Source: Frigoribacterium sp. VKM Ac-2836
GTDB taxonomy: Bacteria > Actinomycetota > Actinomycetes > Actinomycetales > Microbacteriaceae
Assembly: GCF_013248995.1 (NCBI RefSeq)
Contig: NZ_JABRPK010000004.1
Location: 62,001 to 126,000, forward strand
Reading direction: 5' to 3'
DNA length: 64,000 nt
The translations under genes and the position numbers were made by a program. The notes below the pieces were generated by a model. That model was not told where the DNA came from. It worked only from the letters and a program-made list of their open reading frames with translations, and did not search any database. This document shows, one piece after another, positions 1 to 8,193 of this stretch; position 1 is the stretch's first letter; each line of letters opens with the position of its first letter.

Positions 1-811
1 CCTCACCGGGGGCCGTTCGGTCCACCTGACCGACTGGCCCGACGCCGCGGCGTTCCCGGCCGACGATGCTCTCGTCGACGCCATGGACGCCGTGCGCGCC
101 GTCGCCTCGAGCGGTCTCGCACTGCGAAAGGCCCAGGGGTTGCGCGTCCGGCTGCCCTTGGCCCGCCTGACGGTCGTCACGCCCGACCCGGCGGGCCTCG
201 AGGCGTTCGCCGACATCGTGCGCGACGAGCTCAACGTCAAGCAGGTCGTCGTGACCCGCCTGACCGAAGAGAGCCTCGGCGAGTACGGCGTCACCCGCAA
301 GCTCACCGTCAACGCCCGCGCCGCAGGCCCGCGCATCGGCAAACAGGTGCAGCAGGTCATCCCCTCGGCGAAGAAGGGCGACTGGCAGCCCGCGGGCGAG
401 AACGTCGTCGTCGGCGGTGTCGAGCTGTTGCCGGGGGAGTTCACCCTCGAGCTGGCCGTCGCGGACGCGTCGAGCGCCCTCGCGTTCGTCGGCGACGGCG
501 GCTTCGTGCTGCTCGACACGGCGACGACCCCCGAGCTCGAGGCCGAGGGACTGGCCCGCGACGTCGTCCGCGCCGTGCAGCAGGCCCGCAAGGTGGCCGA
601 CCTCGACGTGTCCGACCGCATCACGACGACGTTGACGACCGACGCCGCCGCGGCTGCCGCGGTCGAGGCCCACCGTGAGCTGATCTCTCGAGAGACCCTG
701 ACCACCGAGCTGATCGTCGACGTCCACGAGGGCGTCGGCGAGAACGCCGAGAAGACCGTCGTCGGATCGGGCCCCGGCTCGGCCGTCGTCGTGGAGGTGC
801 GACGCGCATGA
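1..811 (+). CDS. ileS: Isoleucyl-tRNA synthetase, C-terminal part (5' end outside window)
   Basis: This is the C-terminal anticodon-binding and tail part of isoleucyl-tRNA synthetase, the cytoplasmic enzyme that charges tRNA-Ile. The reading frame is open from base 2, and the first visible residues (SVHLTDWPD, then AMDAVRAVASSGLALRK and GLRVRLPL) are the conserved stretch that follows the anticodon-binding domain in long actinobacterial/eukaryote-like IleS. The catalytic HIGH and KMSKS parts lie before the window. The stop overlaps the folC start as ATGA, so the two genes are probably translationally coupled. The family assignment is from recognised sequence; whether any zinc-binding tail exists cannot be judged from this fragment. 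Confidence 0.93.
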   Translation, partial: LTGGRSVHLTDWPDAAAFPADDALVDAMDAVRAVASSGLALRKAQGLRVRLPLARLTVVTPDPAGLEAFADIVRDELNVKQVVVTRLTEESLGEYGVTRKLTVNARAAGPRIGKQVQQVIPSAKKGDWQPAGENVVVGGVELLPGEFTLELAVADASSALAFVGDGGFVLLDTATTPELEAEGLARDVVRAVQQARKVADLDVSDRITTTLTTDAAAAAAVEAHRELISRETLTTELIVDVHEGVGENAEKTVVGSGPGSAVVVEVRRA

Positions 812-2214
812 CCCCGAAGAAGGACGACCAGCCGGGTGAGGGTCCCGACGGCCGCGGAGGTGAGTTCGCGGACGCCGCGCAACGCGTCTACGACGACCTG
901 CTCGCCCGCATCGGCGAACAGGCGCCGCAACCCCGGCTCGAGCCGACGCGACGTGCGGTCGAGCTGCTCGGTGATCCGCAGCGGGCCTACCCGGTGATCC
1001 ACCTCACCGGCACGAACGGCAAGACGTCGACGAGTCGCATGATCGAGAGCATCCTGCGGGCGCACGGCCTGCGGACGGGGCTCATGACGAGCCCGCACCT
1101 CGTGCGCCTCAACGAGCGCATCGTCGTCGACGGCGAACCGATCAGCGACGAGCGCCTGGTCGCGAACTGGGACGACATCCAGCCCTACCTGACCATGATC
1201 GACACCGACCTCGAGGCCTCGGGCGAGCCTGCCCTGACCTTCTTCGAGGCCCTGACGGTTCTCGCCTTCGCCTGCTTCGCCGACGCCCCGGCCGACGTCG
1301 TCGTGCTCGAGGTCGGCATGGGAGGCGAGTGGGACAGTACGAACGTCGCCGACGGCCAGGTCGCGGTGTTCACCCCGATCGCGCTCGACCACCAGAACCG
1401 GCTCGGCTCGACCGTGGCCGAGATCGCGCGCACCAAGGCGGGCATCGTGAAGCCCACGGCGGCCGTCGTCTCGGCAGCGCAGACCCCCGAGGCCCTGGCC
1501 GAACTCGAACGCGCCGTCGAGCTCAGCGAGGGCTCGCTCGCGGTCGAGGGCACCGGCTTCGGCGTCGAGTCGACCACCGTGGCAGTGGGCGGTCAGGTCG
1601 TCACGATCCGCGGGCTCGCAGGCCGCTACGACGACCTGCTGCTGCCCCAGTTCGGCGACCACCAGGCCCAGAACGCGGCGGTAGCCGTCGCCGCGGTCGA
1701 ATCCTTCCTGGGCGGTGGTGCGCAGCCGCTCGACCACGAGGTGCTCGCCGAGGGGCTTGCGAGCGCGACCTCGCCCGGTCGTCTGCAGATCGTGGCCAAC
1801 GAGCCGACGATCCTGGTCGACGCCGCACACAACCCGCACGGCGCCCGTGCCCTCGCCAAGGCGCTCGACGACTACTTCCAGTTCGGAGGTGTCGTCGCGG
1901 TGATCAGCGTGTTGGCCGACAAGGACGCGGCGGGCATCGTCCGCGCCCTGGCGCCCACGGTCACCCAGTTCGTCGTGACGAGCTCGCAGTCCGACCGGGC
2001 CATCGACGCCGACGAGCTCGCGGCCATCGCCGTGGGCGTCGTGGGTGCCGATCGCGTCGTCGTCGAGACCGATCTCGTGTCGGCCTTGCGCACGGCCCGC
2101 GACCTGGCCGACGAGGTCGAAGGAGACGAGCCCGGCGGAGTCGTGGTCACGGGTTCCATCACGCTGGTCGGTGACGTCATCGCCCTGTCGCAACAGCCAG
2201 AGGGCCTCTCGTGA
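808..2214 (+). CDS. folC: Folylpolyglutamate synthase / dihydrofolate synthase
   Basis: A 468-residue Mur-ligase-fold enzyme that adds glutamate to dihydropteroate or tetrahydrofolate using ATP. The P-loop TGTNGKT is at about residues 67-73. It is followed by the conserved LTFFEALTVLAF region, the metal/ATP motif EVGMGG, and the C-terminal VDAAHNPHG motif near residue 338. The roughly 25-residue charged N-terminus is an extension seen in actinobacterial copies. The ATG overlaps the ileS stop (ATGA), and the stop overlaps the GTG of the next gene, making a coupled run ileS-folC-DUF4233-ndk. One enzyme usually carries both synthase activities in this phylum; that bifunctionality is family knowledge, not visible here. 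Confidence 0.95.
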   Translation: MTPKKDDQPGEGPDGRGGEFADAAQRVYDDLLARIGEQAPQPRLEPTRRAVELLGDPQRAYPVIHLTGTNGKTSTSRMIESILRAHGLRTGLMTSPHLVRLNERIVVDGEPISDERLVANWDDIQPYLTMIDTDLEASGEPALTFFEALTVLAFACFADAPADVVVLEVGMGGEWDSTNVADGQVAVFTPIALDHQNRLGSTVAEIARTKAGIVKPTAAVVSAAQTPEALAELERAVELSEGSLAVEGTGFGVESTTVAVGGQVVTIRGLAGRYDDLLLPQFGDHQAQNAAVAVAAVESFLGGGAQPLDHEVLAEGLASATSPGRLQIVANEPTILVDAAHNPHGARALAKALDDYFQFGGVVAVISVLADKDAAGIVRALAPTVTQFVVTSSQSDRAIDADELAAIAVGVVGADRVVVETDLVSALRTARDLADEVEGDEPGGVVVTGSITLVGDVIALSQQPEGLS

Positions 2215-2627
2215 CCGCGGCCGCGCCTCCACCGGGACAGACCGGACGCGCACCTCGGCCACGGCGTCGTCGTGGTGCGGCGGAGAGCCTGCTCTCGATC
2301 GTGCTCGTGCTCGAGGCCATGACGTTGTTCTTCGTCACCCTCGTCGTCTTCGGGCGGCAGCTGCTGCCGGCCGGAGTCGCCTGGGGCGGCGGCCTCGGCG
2401 CGATCGTTCTGACGCTGCTGATCTCGCAGACCCTGCGGTGGCGATGGGGTGTCGCCCTCGGCTGGCTCGTCCAGCTCGGCCTGGTGGCGTGCGGCTTCCT
2501 CGACCCGGTCATGTTCGTCGTGGCCGCCCTGTTCGTGGCCATCTGGACCTACTGCCTCGTCAAAGGAACGCAGCTCGACCGCATGAACGCCGCACGGTCG
2601 CGTGACATCCCGGGCGACATCGCCTGA
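2211..2627 (+). CDS. DUF4233 small membrane protein
   Basis: A 138-residue protein with a basic, proline-rich N-terminus (about 30 residues) and four hydrophobic segments. The pattern matches the DUF4233 family that sits between folC and ndk in most Microbacteriaceae and many other actinobacteria. The GTG start overlaps the folC stop (GTGA). No catalytic residues are evident and the function is unknown. The constant position suggests only co-expression with folate and nucleotide housekeeping genes. Confidence 0.85.
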   Translation: MTAAAPPPGQTGRAPRPRRRRGAAESLLSIVLVLEAMTLFFVTLVVFGRQLLPAGVAWGGGLGAIVLTLLISQTLRWRWGVALGWLVQLGLVACGFLDPVMFVVAALFVAIWTYCLVKGTQLDRMNAARSRDIPGDIA

Positions 2628-2697
2628 GCCCCGCACCCACCACCCGTTCGTCGGGCCTCCGCCCGCGAGCCACCCGCCACCCACCGAAAGAGGAGCA

Positions 2698-3114
2698 ATG
2701 TCCGTTCTCGAAGAAACCCTCGTCCTCGTCAAGCCCGACGGCGTCGCCCGCGGCCTGACCGGCGAGATCCTGCGCCGCATCGAGGCCAAGGGGTACTCGC
2801 TCGTCGACGTCCGCCTCGTCCAGGCCGACCGCGACCTGCTCGCGAAGCACTACGAGGAGCACGTGGGCAAGCCCTTCTACGAACCCCTCGTCGAGTTCAT
2901 GCAGAGCGGCCCGACCGTGGCCCTCCGCATCGCAGGCGACAGTGTCATCGCGGGCTTCCGTTCGCTGGCCGGCACGACCGACCCGACGACCGCGGCGCCC
3001 GGCACGATCCGCGGCGACCTGGGTCGCGACTGGGGACTGAAGGTCCAGCAGAACCTGGTGCACGGCAGCGACAGCGCCGAGAGCGCCGCGCGCGAGCTGG
3101 CTCTCTGGTTCTGA
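2698..3114 (+). CDS. ndk: Nucleoside diphosphate kinase
   Basis: This 138-residue enzyme transfers the gamma phosphate from ATP to other NDPs through a phosphohistidine. The full family length is present, with the N-terminal TLVLVKPDGV strand, the substrate loop around residues 90-110 (GTTDPTTAAPGTIRGD) and the active-site histidine His122 in NLVHGSDS. The ATG is preceded by AGAGGAG at a good distance. It ends the ileS-folC operon and is followed by a strong hairpin. Expected to be cytoplasmic and oligomeric from family knowledge. Confidence 0.97.
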   Translation: MSVLEETLVLVKPDGVARGLTGEILRRIEAKGYSLVDVRLVQADRDLLAKHYEEHVGKPFYEPLVEFMQSGPTVALRIAGDSVIAGFRSLAGTTDPTTAAPGTIRGDLGRDWGLKVQQNLVHGSDSAESAARELALWF

Positions 3115-3140
3115 GCCACCGGCCGGCGTGACGCCGGAGT

Positions 3141-3191
3141 ACGACCGAGCCCGCGCCTCCTGAATCGATCAGGAGGCGCGGGTTCGGTCGT
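3141..3191. terminator. Bidirectional terminator between ndk and the DsbA-like gene
   Basis: Two 23-base arms (3141-3163 and 3169-3191) pair with a single G-T exception around a 5-base loop, between two convergent genes. The stem contains the recurrent word GCGCCTCCT on one arm and its complement AGGAGGCGC on the other. There is no long T-run, as is usual in high-GC actinobacteria. Confidence 0.85.
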
Positions 3192-3208
3192 GTCGACGGC
3201 TCGCGTCG

Positions 3209-4132
3209 TCAGGGGGTCGGCGTCGCCGTCGAGCCCTCGGGGTCGCCCGTGCCGGCGTCGCCGGTCGGCGCGCCGTTCTGCACCTCGGCGACGAACTGCG
3301 CGAAGGCGCTCGCGTCGGTCAGCGAGCCCTGGTACTGCTGACCGTTCACCAGGACGAGCGGGGTGCTGGCCAGCTTGTCGAGCGACGAGTTCGGGATCGG
3401 GTCGTTCAACGCGCGTTGGGTGGCCGAGGCGACCCAGTCCTCGAAGTCGCCACCCGTGATGCACGAGGGGATCTGGTCGTCGGTCGCGCCGGCACCCTGC
3501 ACCGCCGTGACGAGCTCGTCGTTCGTCAGGCCTCGGGTGTTCTCTTCGGGTTGTTGTGCGAAGAGGGCCGTGTTGACGTCGAGGGCCTTGTCGGGCTGGT
3601 AGTTCGCGACGCAGGCGAAGGCGTTGGCGGCGCGGGTCGAGTATCGGCTGCCTTGCGAGGCGTTGTCGAGGAACCCGATGGGGTGCAGCTCGAGGGTGGC
3701 GGCACCACTCGAGACGGCTTCGGTGAGTTGCTCGGCGTTGGTCGTGTCGAACTGGCCGCAGAACGGGCACATGTAGTCGAGGTAGACCACGATCGACGGC
3801 ACGGAACCGGAGGCGCTCGGGGCCGGGGTCGGGGTGGCGTCGGCGGCCAGGGCACCGCTCGAGACGGCGGTGACCGCGCCGTTCGAGCCCTCGAGGAGCA
3901 GGCCGTCGCTCGCCATGTTCGCCGGGCCGGGCCCGGCCGGCTTGATCGACTGCGTGACGACGAGCGCGACGACGGCGAGCACGGCGACGACGCCGACGAT
4001 CAGCCCGCCCTGCAGGAGCCACTTGTTGCGTCGTCGCCGTCGGGCCTCGGCCTCACGGGTGATGCGTGCCTTCTCGCGGGCCGCCTCGCGGCGCTCTTTC
4101 TTGGTGGCGGGGGAGTCGCTGGGTGGAGTCAT
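3209..4132 (-). CDS. Membrane-anchored DsbA-family thiol oxidoreductase
   Basis: A 307-residue protein with a highly basic cytoplasmic N-terminus (RRRRR near 31-35), one transmembrane helix (about 39-60), a Pro/Ala-rich spacer and an extracytoplasmic thioredoxin-fold domain. The active-site motif CPFC is at 122-125 inside VYLDYMCPFCGQF, and a second cysteine pair lies in FACV and IPSCITGG. The cis-Pro loop (TPLVLVNG) is near the C-terminal third. It probably forms disulfides in exported proteins. The next gene upstream, a VKOR homologue, is the expected quinone-linked partner that reoxidises it. Start: ATG with GAGGA 10 nt upstream. Confidence 0.9.
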   Translation of the reverse strand: MTPPSDSPATKKERREAAREKARITREAEARRRRRNKWLLQGGLIVGVVAVLAVVALVVTQSIKPAGPGPANMASDGLLLEGSNGAVTAVSSGALAADATPTPAPSASGSVPSIVVYLDYMCPFCGQFDTTNAEQLTEAVSSGAATLELHPIGFLDNASQGSRYSTRAANAFACVANYQPDKALDVNTALFAQQPEENTRGLTNDELVTAVQGAGATDDQIPSCITGGDFEDWVASATQRALNDPIPNSSLDKLASTPLVLVNGQQYQGSLTDASAFAQFVAEVQNGAPTGDAGTGDPEGSTATPTP

Positions 4133-4252
4133 CAGTCCTCGTCGTGGTCCAGGGGTCGTCAGGACAGCGTGGCGAGGTCGCCCTCGATTCTGCTGGGAGC
4201 AGCCTGTGTGCGGAATCCGCCGACGGGCGGAAGCGACGCGAGGAGGCGCGGG

Positions 4253-4882
4253 TCAGCCGAACATCGTCGGCAGCAGCAGCGGGAACGCCACGACGATCGT
4301 GGTCGCCACCACGACGTAGTTGAGCACCGGCAGCACCCACGAGTACGGCAGGAACCGTGCCGCCGCCCGTTGGACCGGCCCCTCGGGGACCGTGACACCC
4401 CGAGCGAGGCCCCACACCGTGAAAACCCAGAACAGCGGGATGGTGACGAGCCAGACGAGCATGCACCACGGGCACAAGGCCCCGATCACGAAGACCGTCT
4501 GCGTGAAGAGCCAGGTGACGAACACCCAGGCGAGGACGAGCCCGACCTCGAACGCCAGCCAGAACCACCGCGCGAAGCGGGCACCCGCCAGGAGTCCGAG
4601 GCCCACGGCCACCGGAGCGGCGAAGCCGATGAGGCCGAGGATCGGGTTGGGGAAGCCGAAGAGCGACGCCTGCCAGCTGTTGATGACCGGGGAGCAGCCC
4701 ACGAACGGGTTGACGTCGCAGCCGAGCGCCGCGCCCGGGTTCTCGAGCAACCGGAACTTGTCGAGCGTGAGGGCGAAGGCCCCGACCAGGCCGCCGAGAC
4801 CGGCGACGACGAGCAGCACGGCCGCGACGTACGGGGTGCGGCCGGTGGGCAGGGTCACGGCCCGAGGCCTCTCGACGGTCAC
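4253..4882 (-). CDS. Vitamin K epoxide reductase (VKOR) family protein
   Basis: A 209-residue polytopic membrane protein with the loop cysteines Cys55 and Cys63 (GCDVNPFVGCSPV) and the quinone-site motif CPWC at 137-140. These four cysteines are the standard bacterial VKOR set, which passes electrons from reduced DsbA-like proteins to menaquinone. Four to five hydrophobic helices are visible. The gene precedes the DsbA-like gene on the same strand with a 120-bp gap, consistent with a disulfide-bond operon. The GTG start is 209 codons from the stop and I found no better internal start. An AGGAGGCGC word lies directly after the stop. Confidence 0.9.
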   Translation of the reverse strand: MTVERPRAVTLPTGRTPYVAAVLLVVAGLGGLVGAFALTLDKFRLLENPGAALGCDVNPFVGCSPVINSWQASLFGFPNPILGLIGFAAPVAVGLGLLAGARFARWFWLAFEVGLVLAWVFVTWLFTQTVFVIGALCPWCMLVWLVTIPLFWVFTVWGLARGVTVPEGPVQRAAARFLPYSWVLPVLNYVVVATTIVVAFPLLLPTMFG

Positions 4883-4918
4883 GGTCAGCAGTATCGCACG
4901 GGCCCTCGGGGCGTCCGC

Positions 4919-4951
4919 TTTGACCCCGGACGGGCGCGGGCGTGCGATAAT
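4919..4951 (+). promoter_or_regulatory. Candidate promoter of rne (TTGACC ... TGCGATAAT)
   Basis: TTGACC at 4920-4925 and the extended -10 TGC-GATAAT (hexamer 4946-4951) lie in an otherwise G/C-rich stretch. The spacer is 20 nt, longer than ideal, so the extended -10 may do most of the work. It is the only convincing -10 between the VKOR gene and rne. Confidence 0.55.
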
Positions 4952-5313
4952 CGAGCCAGTCGTGGGGCCCAGGCCCCGAGATCCAGATTTACCGGGCAGT
5001 GCCGGCCGTCGTGCCGCGAGAGATCGCGGGGTCGACCAGGTCGAGCGGAAACCGGGCCAGAGCGCAGGCGCTCATCGTCGGATGGCCAGTTCCGAACCAG
5101 CAAGACGATTACGAAGAACAGCACGTCGACGCTCGGCTCGAGGAAGACGACCGCAGGTCGGTCGACACCCCGGGTGACCGAACGTGACGTGTCCGACAAG
5201 GCGCGCCGTGAGAGGACGCGGTGGTCAGGGGCAGGTGCCACGTCACCGCCCGGCCACGACACGAGAATTCCTGCCGACGGCATGGCCTCGGCGGGGCGAG
5301 GAGCGCACCGCAA
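4952..5313 (+). promoter_or_regulatory. Long 5' leader of rne, no gene seen
   Basis: About 360 bp without a credible coding frame. It contains short self-complementary runs such as GTGGGGCCCAGGCCCC around 4972 and CCGGGCAGTGCCGG around 4993. RNase E genes in enterobacteria are autoregulated through a long structured leader; whether that applies here is inference. Confidence 0.4.
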
Positions 5314-8175
5314 GTGGTGAACGACAACACAGACAACGACGGACGTCCGAAGAAGAGAAGGGGATTGTTCGCAGGCCTCAGGGCTCGCCAGGCGGCGCTC
5401 GACGCCGGCCCGGTGACGAGCCCCGACACGCAGCAGAGAGCACTCCCTTCACCCGTCCGGACGACAGACGACGCCCAGGAGGCATCACCCGTGACCCACG
5501 AGACCGAGACCACCGACGAGCAGGTCGCGGCCCAGGCCCCGACCTCCGACGTCGTCGCCACCGACGCGGTCGCCGAGGCGTTCGTCGCCGGGGCGACCGA
5601 GCCGGCGCCCACCGACGAGGCCACGACCGACGCATCCTCGTCGCCGATCCCGGCGAACCTGACGACCACGTCCCTCATCTTCCACGCCCCCGAGATCAGC
5701 GTCCTCCCGGCGCGCCCCGGTCGTCGGCAGCGTGACGACCGCGACGACCGATACGACGCCGACGACTCGTGGGAGCACGACCGCGAGGGCGACGACGACC
5801 GCGACGATCGTGACGACCGCGAGCAGCAGCCGGCCTCGCGTCGCCGCCAGCGTGGCCGCTCGCAGGACCGCGAGGAGCGCGATTCCGAGACCCGTGGGCG
5901 CGAGCGCGCCCCGCGCCAGGCCGAGCTCATCACGGAGCCCCAGCGCATCAAGGGCTCGACGCGTCTCGAGGCGAAGAAGCAACGCCGCCGCGACGGCCGC
6001 GACGCCGGACGCCGACGCACCGTCATCACCGAGGCCGAGTTCCTCGCCCGCCGCGAGAGCGTCGATCGCAAGATGATCGTCCGTTCGTCCGGCGACCGCA
6101 TCGAGATCGGTGTGATGGAAGACGGCACCCTGGCCGAGCACTACGTCGCCAAGGCCCAGAACGTCTCGCTCATCGGCAACGTGTACCTGGGACGCGTGCA
6201 GAACGTCCTGCCCAGCATGGAAGCCGCCTTCGTCGACATCGGACGCGGTCGCAACGCCGTCCTGTACTCGGGCGAGGTCGACTGGGACTCGCTGTCGTCG
6301 GGCAACCAGCCCCGCCGCATCGAACTGGCTCTCAAGCCCGGCGACCGCGTGCTCGTCCAGGTCACGAAAGACCCGGTGGGCCACAAGGGCGCCCGTCTCA
6401 CGAGCCAGATCTCGTTGCCGGGCCGCTACCTCGTGTACGTCCCGAACGGCTCGATGAACGGCATCAGCCGCAAGCTGCCCGACACCGAGCGCGCACGCCT
6501 CAAGAAGATCCTGAAAGAGGCCCTGCCCGAGAACACCGGCGTGATCGTGCGCACGGCGGCCGAAGGGGCGACCGAAGAGCAGCTGACCCTCGACGTCAAG
6601 CGCCTCACGAACCAGTGGGCCGACATCGAGAAGAAGGTCGCGGCGGGCAACGCCCCGAACCAGTTGCACTCCGAGCCCGATCTGCTGATCAAGATCGTGC
6701 GCGACGTCTTCAACGAGGACTTCCACGAGATGGTCATCGACGGTGACGAGGCCTTCGAGACGCTGCAGTCGTACCTCTCGGCCGTGGCCCCCGACCTCAT
6801 GGACCGGGTGAAGCGCTACGAGGGCGACAAGGACGCGTTCGACGAGTACCGCCTCAACGAGCAGATCGAGAAGGCACTCGACCGCAAGGTCTGGCTGCCC
6901 TCTGGCGGCTCGCTGGTCATCGACCGCACCGAGGCGATGACCGTCGTCGACGTCAACACCGGCAAGTTCGTCGGCTCGGGCGGCAACCTCGAGGAGACCG
7001 TCACCAAGAACAACCTCGAGGCCGCCGAGGAGATCGTCCGTCAACTCCGTCTGAGGGACATCGGCGGCATCATCGTCGTCGACTTCATCGACATGGTCCT
7101 CGAATCCAACCGCGACCTCGTGTTGCGTCGCCTGGTCGAGTGCCTCAGCCGTGACCGCACCAAGCACCAGGTGGCCGAGGTCACCTCTCTCGGACTGGTG
7201 CAGATGACGCGCAAGAAGCTGGGCCTCGGCCTGGCCGAGTCGTTCTCCGAGGCCGGCAGCGCCGCCCGTGTCCAAGAGCAGCAGCCCCGCAAGGGCGGCC
7301 AGCAGGGCGACCGCCGACGCGGCGGCCAGGCCGGGGGCCCGGGCAAGTCGGGTGGCAACGCGCACAACACGGGCGCCGGCGCCGGCACCGCTCCGCAGTC
7401 CGGTCGTGGCGGTCCCTCGTCGCCGACCGGTGGGGCGCACCCGACGACGGGTACCCACGCCATCACCGACGACGTCAAGAACGCCCTCTCGCGCATCGCG
7501 GCGAGCACCATCGCCCACGCCGAAGAAGGCAGTCCCAAGGACGACGACGCGGCCAGCCAGGCCGCGGCGGCCGTCGAGGCCGCCATCGACGCCGCCGCCG
7601 CGAGTGCCACCAAGGCCGAGCCGGCCGCCGAGGCGTCCACCGACTCGGGCGACGAAGGGCGTCGTGGTCGTTCGGGTCGCAAGGGCCGTCGTGGTTCGTC
7701 GCGCGCCCAGCGCGAGGCCGGCGAGACGGCCGACGAGGCGGCACCCGCCGCGTCGGCCGCCACCGACGCGACCTCCGGTGTGATCGAGGTCCCCGCCGCG
7801 GCACCGGCCGAGCGGACGGCCGCTCCCGTGACCGCGCCCGCCGACGAACCCACGGAGGCGCGGGTCGAGAAGACCACCGAGCGTCGCCGCTCCTCGGCCA
7901 CGGTCTCGACCCCGGACGCCACGGTCGCGATCCTCGACATCCCGGTGGCGACCACGCAGCGCGAGCCGCGTCGCATCAGCAGCCAGGACGCCGAGCAGCT
8001 CCTCGACTCGGTGCTGGGCGCGCTGCCCGAGCCGAAGCAGCCCGGTCAGGGACGCTCGCGCTCGCGCCGGGCCTCCAGCCAGGGCACGACCGCGGCGGCT
8101 CCTGCCGAGCCGACGACGGCCGGCGAGTCCGGTCCGTTCATCCTCGGCGTGGGGGTCAGCTCCGACGATCTCTGA
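5314..8175 (+). CDS. rne: Ribonuclease E/G family endoribonuclease
   Basis: The central RNA-processing and decay endonuclease, 953 residues from the GTG at 5314. I prefer this start to in-frame codons back to 5221 because VNDNTDNDG begins here and GAGGAG lies 10 nt upstream. A disordered acidic/basic N-terminal region (about 1-245) precedes the S1 domain (VSLIGNVYLGRVQNVLPSMEAAFVDIG, about 280-330). The catalytic metal aspartates follow in VDVNTGKF (about 545) and VVDFIDM (about 590), and then RKKLGLG. The C-terminal 300 residues are low-complexity Gly/Ala/Glu with RGRS-like basic patches, the likely partner-binding tail. Actinobacterial RNase E places the catalytic core in the middle like this. 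Confidence 0.95.
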   Translation: MVNDNTDNDGRPKKRRGLFAGLRARQAALDAGPVTSPDTQQRALPSPVRTTDDAQEASPVTHETETTDEQVAAQAPTSDVVATDAVAEAFVAGATEPAPTDEATTDASSSPIPANLTTTSLIFHAPEISVLPARPGRRQRDDRDDRYDADDSWEHDREGDDDRDDRDDREQQPASRRRQRGRSQDREERDSETRGRERAPRQAELITEPQRIKGSTRLEAKKQRRRDGRDAGRRRTVITEAEFLARRESVDRKMIVRSSGDRIEIGVMEDGTLAEHYVAKAQNVSLIGNVYLGRVQNVLPSMEAAFVDIGRGRNAVLYSGEVDWDSLSSGNQPRRIELALKPGDRVLVQVTKDPVGHKGARLTSQISLPGRYLVYVPNGSMNGISRKLPDTERARLKKILKEALPENTGVIVRTAAEGATEEQLTLDVKRLTNQWADIEKKVAAGNAPNQLHSEPDLLIKIVRDVFNEDFHEMVIDGDEAFETLQSYLSAVAPDLMDRVKRYEGDKDAFDEYRLNEQIEKALDRKVWLPSGGSLVIDRTEAMTVVDVNTGKFVGSGGNLEETVTKNNLEAAEEIVRQLRLRDIGGIIVVDFIDMVLESNRDLVLRRLVECLSRDRTKHQVAEVTSLGLVQMTRKKLGLGLAESFSEAGSAARVQEQQPRKGGQQGDRRRGGQAGGPGKSGGNAHNTGAGAGTAPQSGRGGPSSPTGGAHPTTGTHAITDDVKNALSRIAASTIAHAEEGSPKDDDAASQAAAAVEAAIDAAAASATKAEPAAEASTDSGDEGRRGRSGRKGRRGSSRAQREAGETADEAAPAASAATDATSGVIEVPAAAPAERTAAPVTAPADEPTEARVEKTTERRRSSATVSTPDATVAILDIPVATTQREPRRISSQDAEQLLDSVLGALPEPKQPGQGRSRSRRASSQGTTAAAPAEPTTAGESGPFILGVGVSSDDL

Positions 8176-8181
8176 GTCGTC

Positions 8182-8193
8182 TAGGGTGACTTC
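8182..8193 (+). promoter_or_regulatory. Leaderless-type -10 (TAGGGT) before 8194
   Basis: TAGGGT at 8182-8187 ends 6 nt before the GTG at 8194, the spacing expected if transcription starts at the start codon. It lies in the 18-bp gap after rne. Confidence 0.5.

Noticed and set aside
3416-5320. Plus-strand frame of 634 codons over the DsbA-like and VKOR genes
   Set aside because: Shadow of two real minus-strand genes; no family resemblance.
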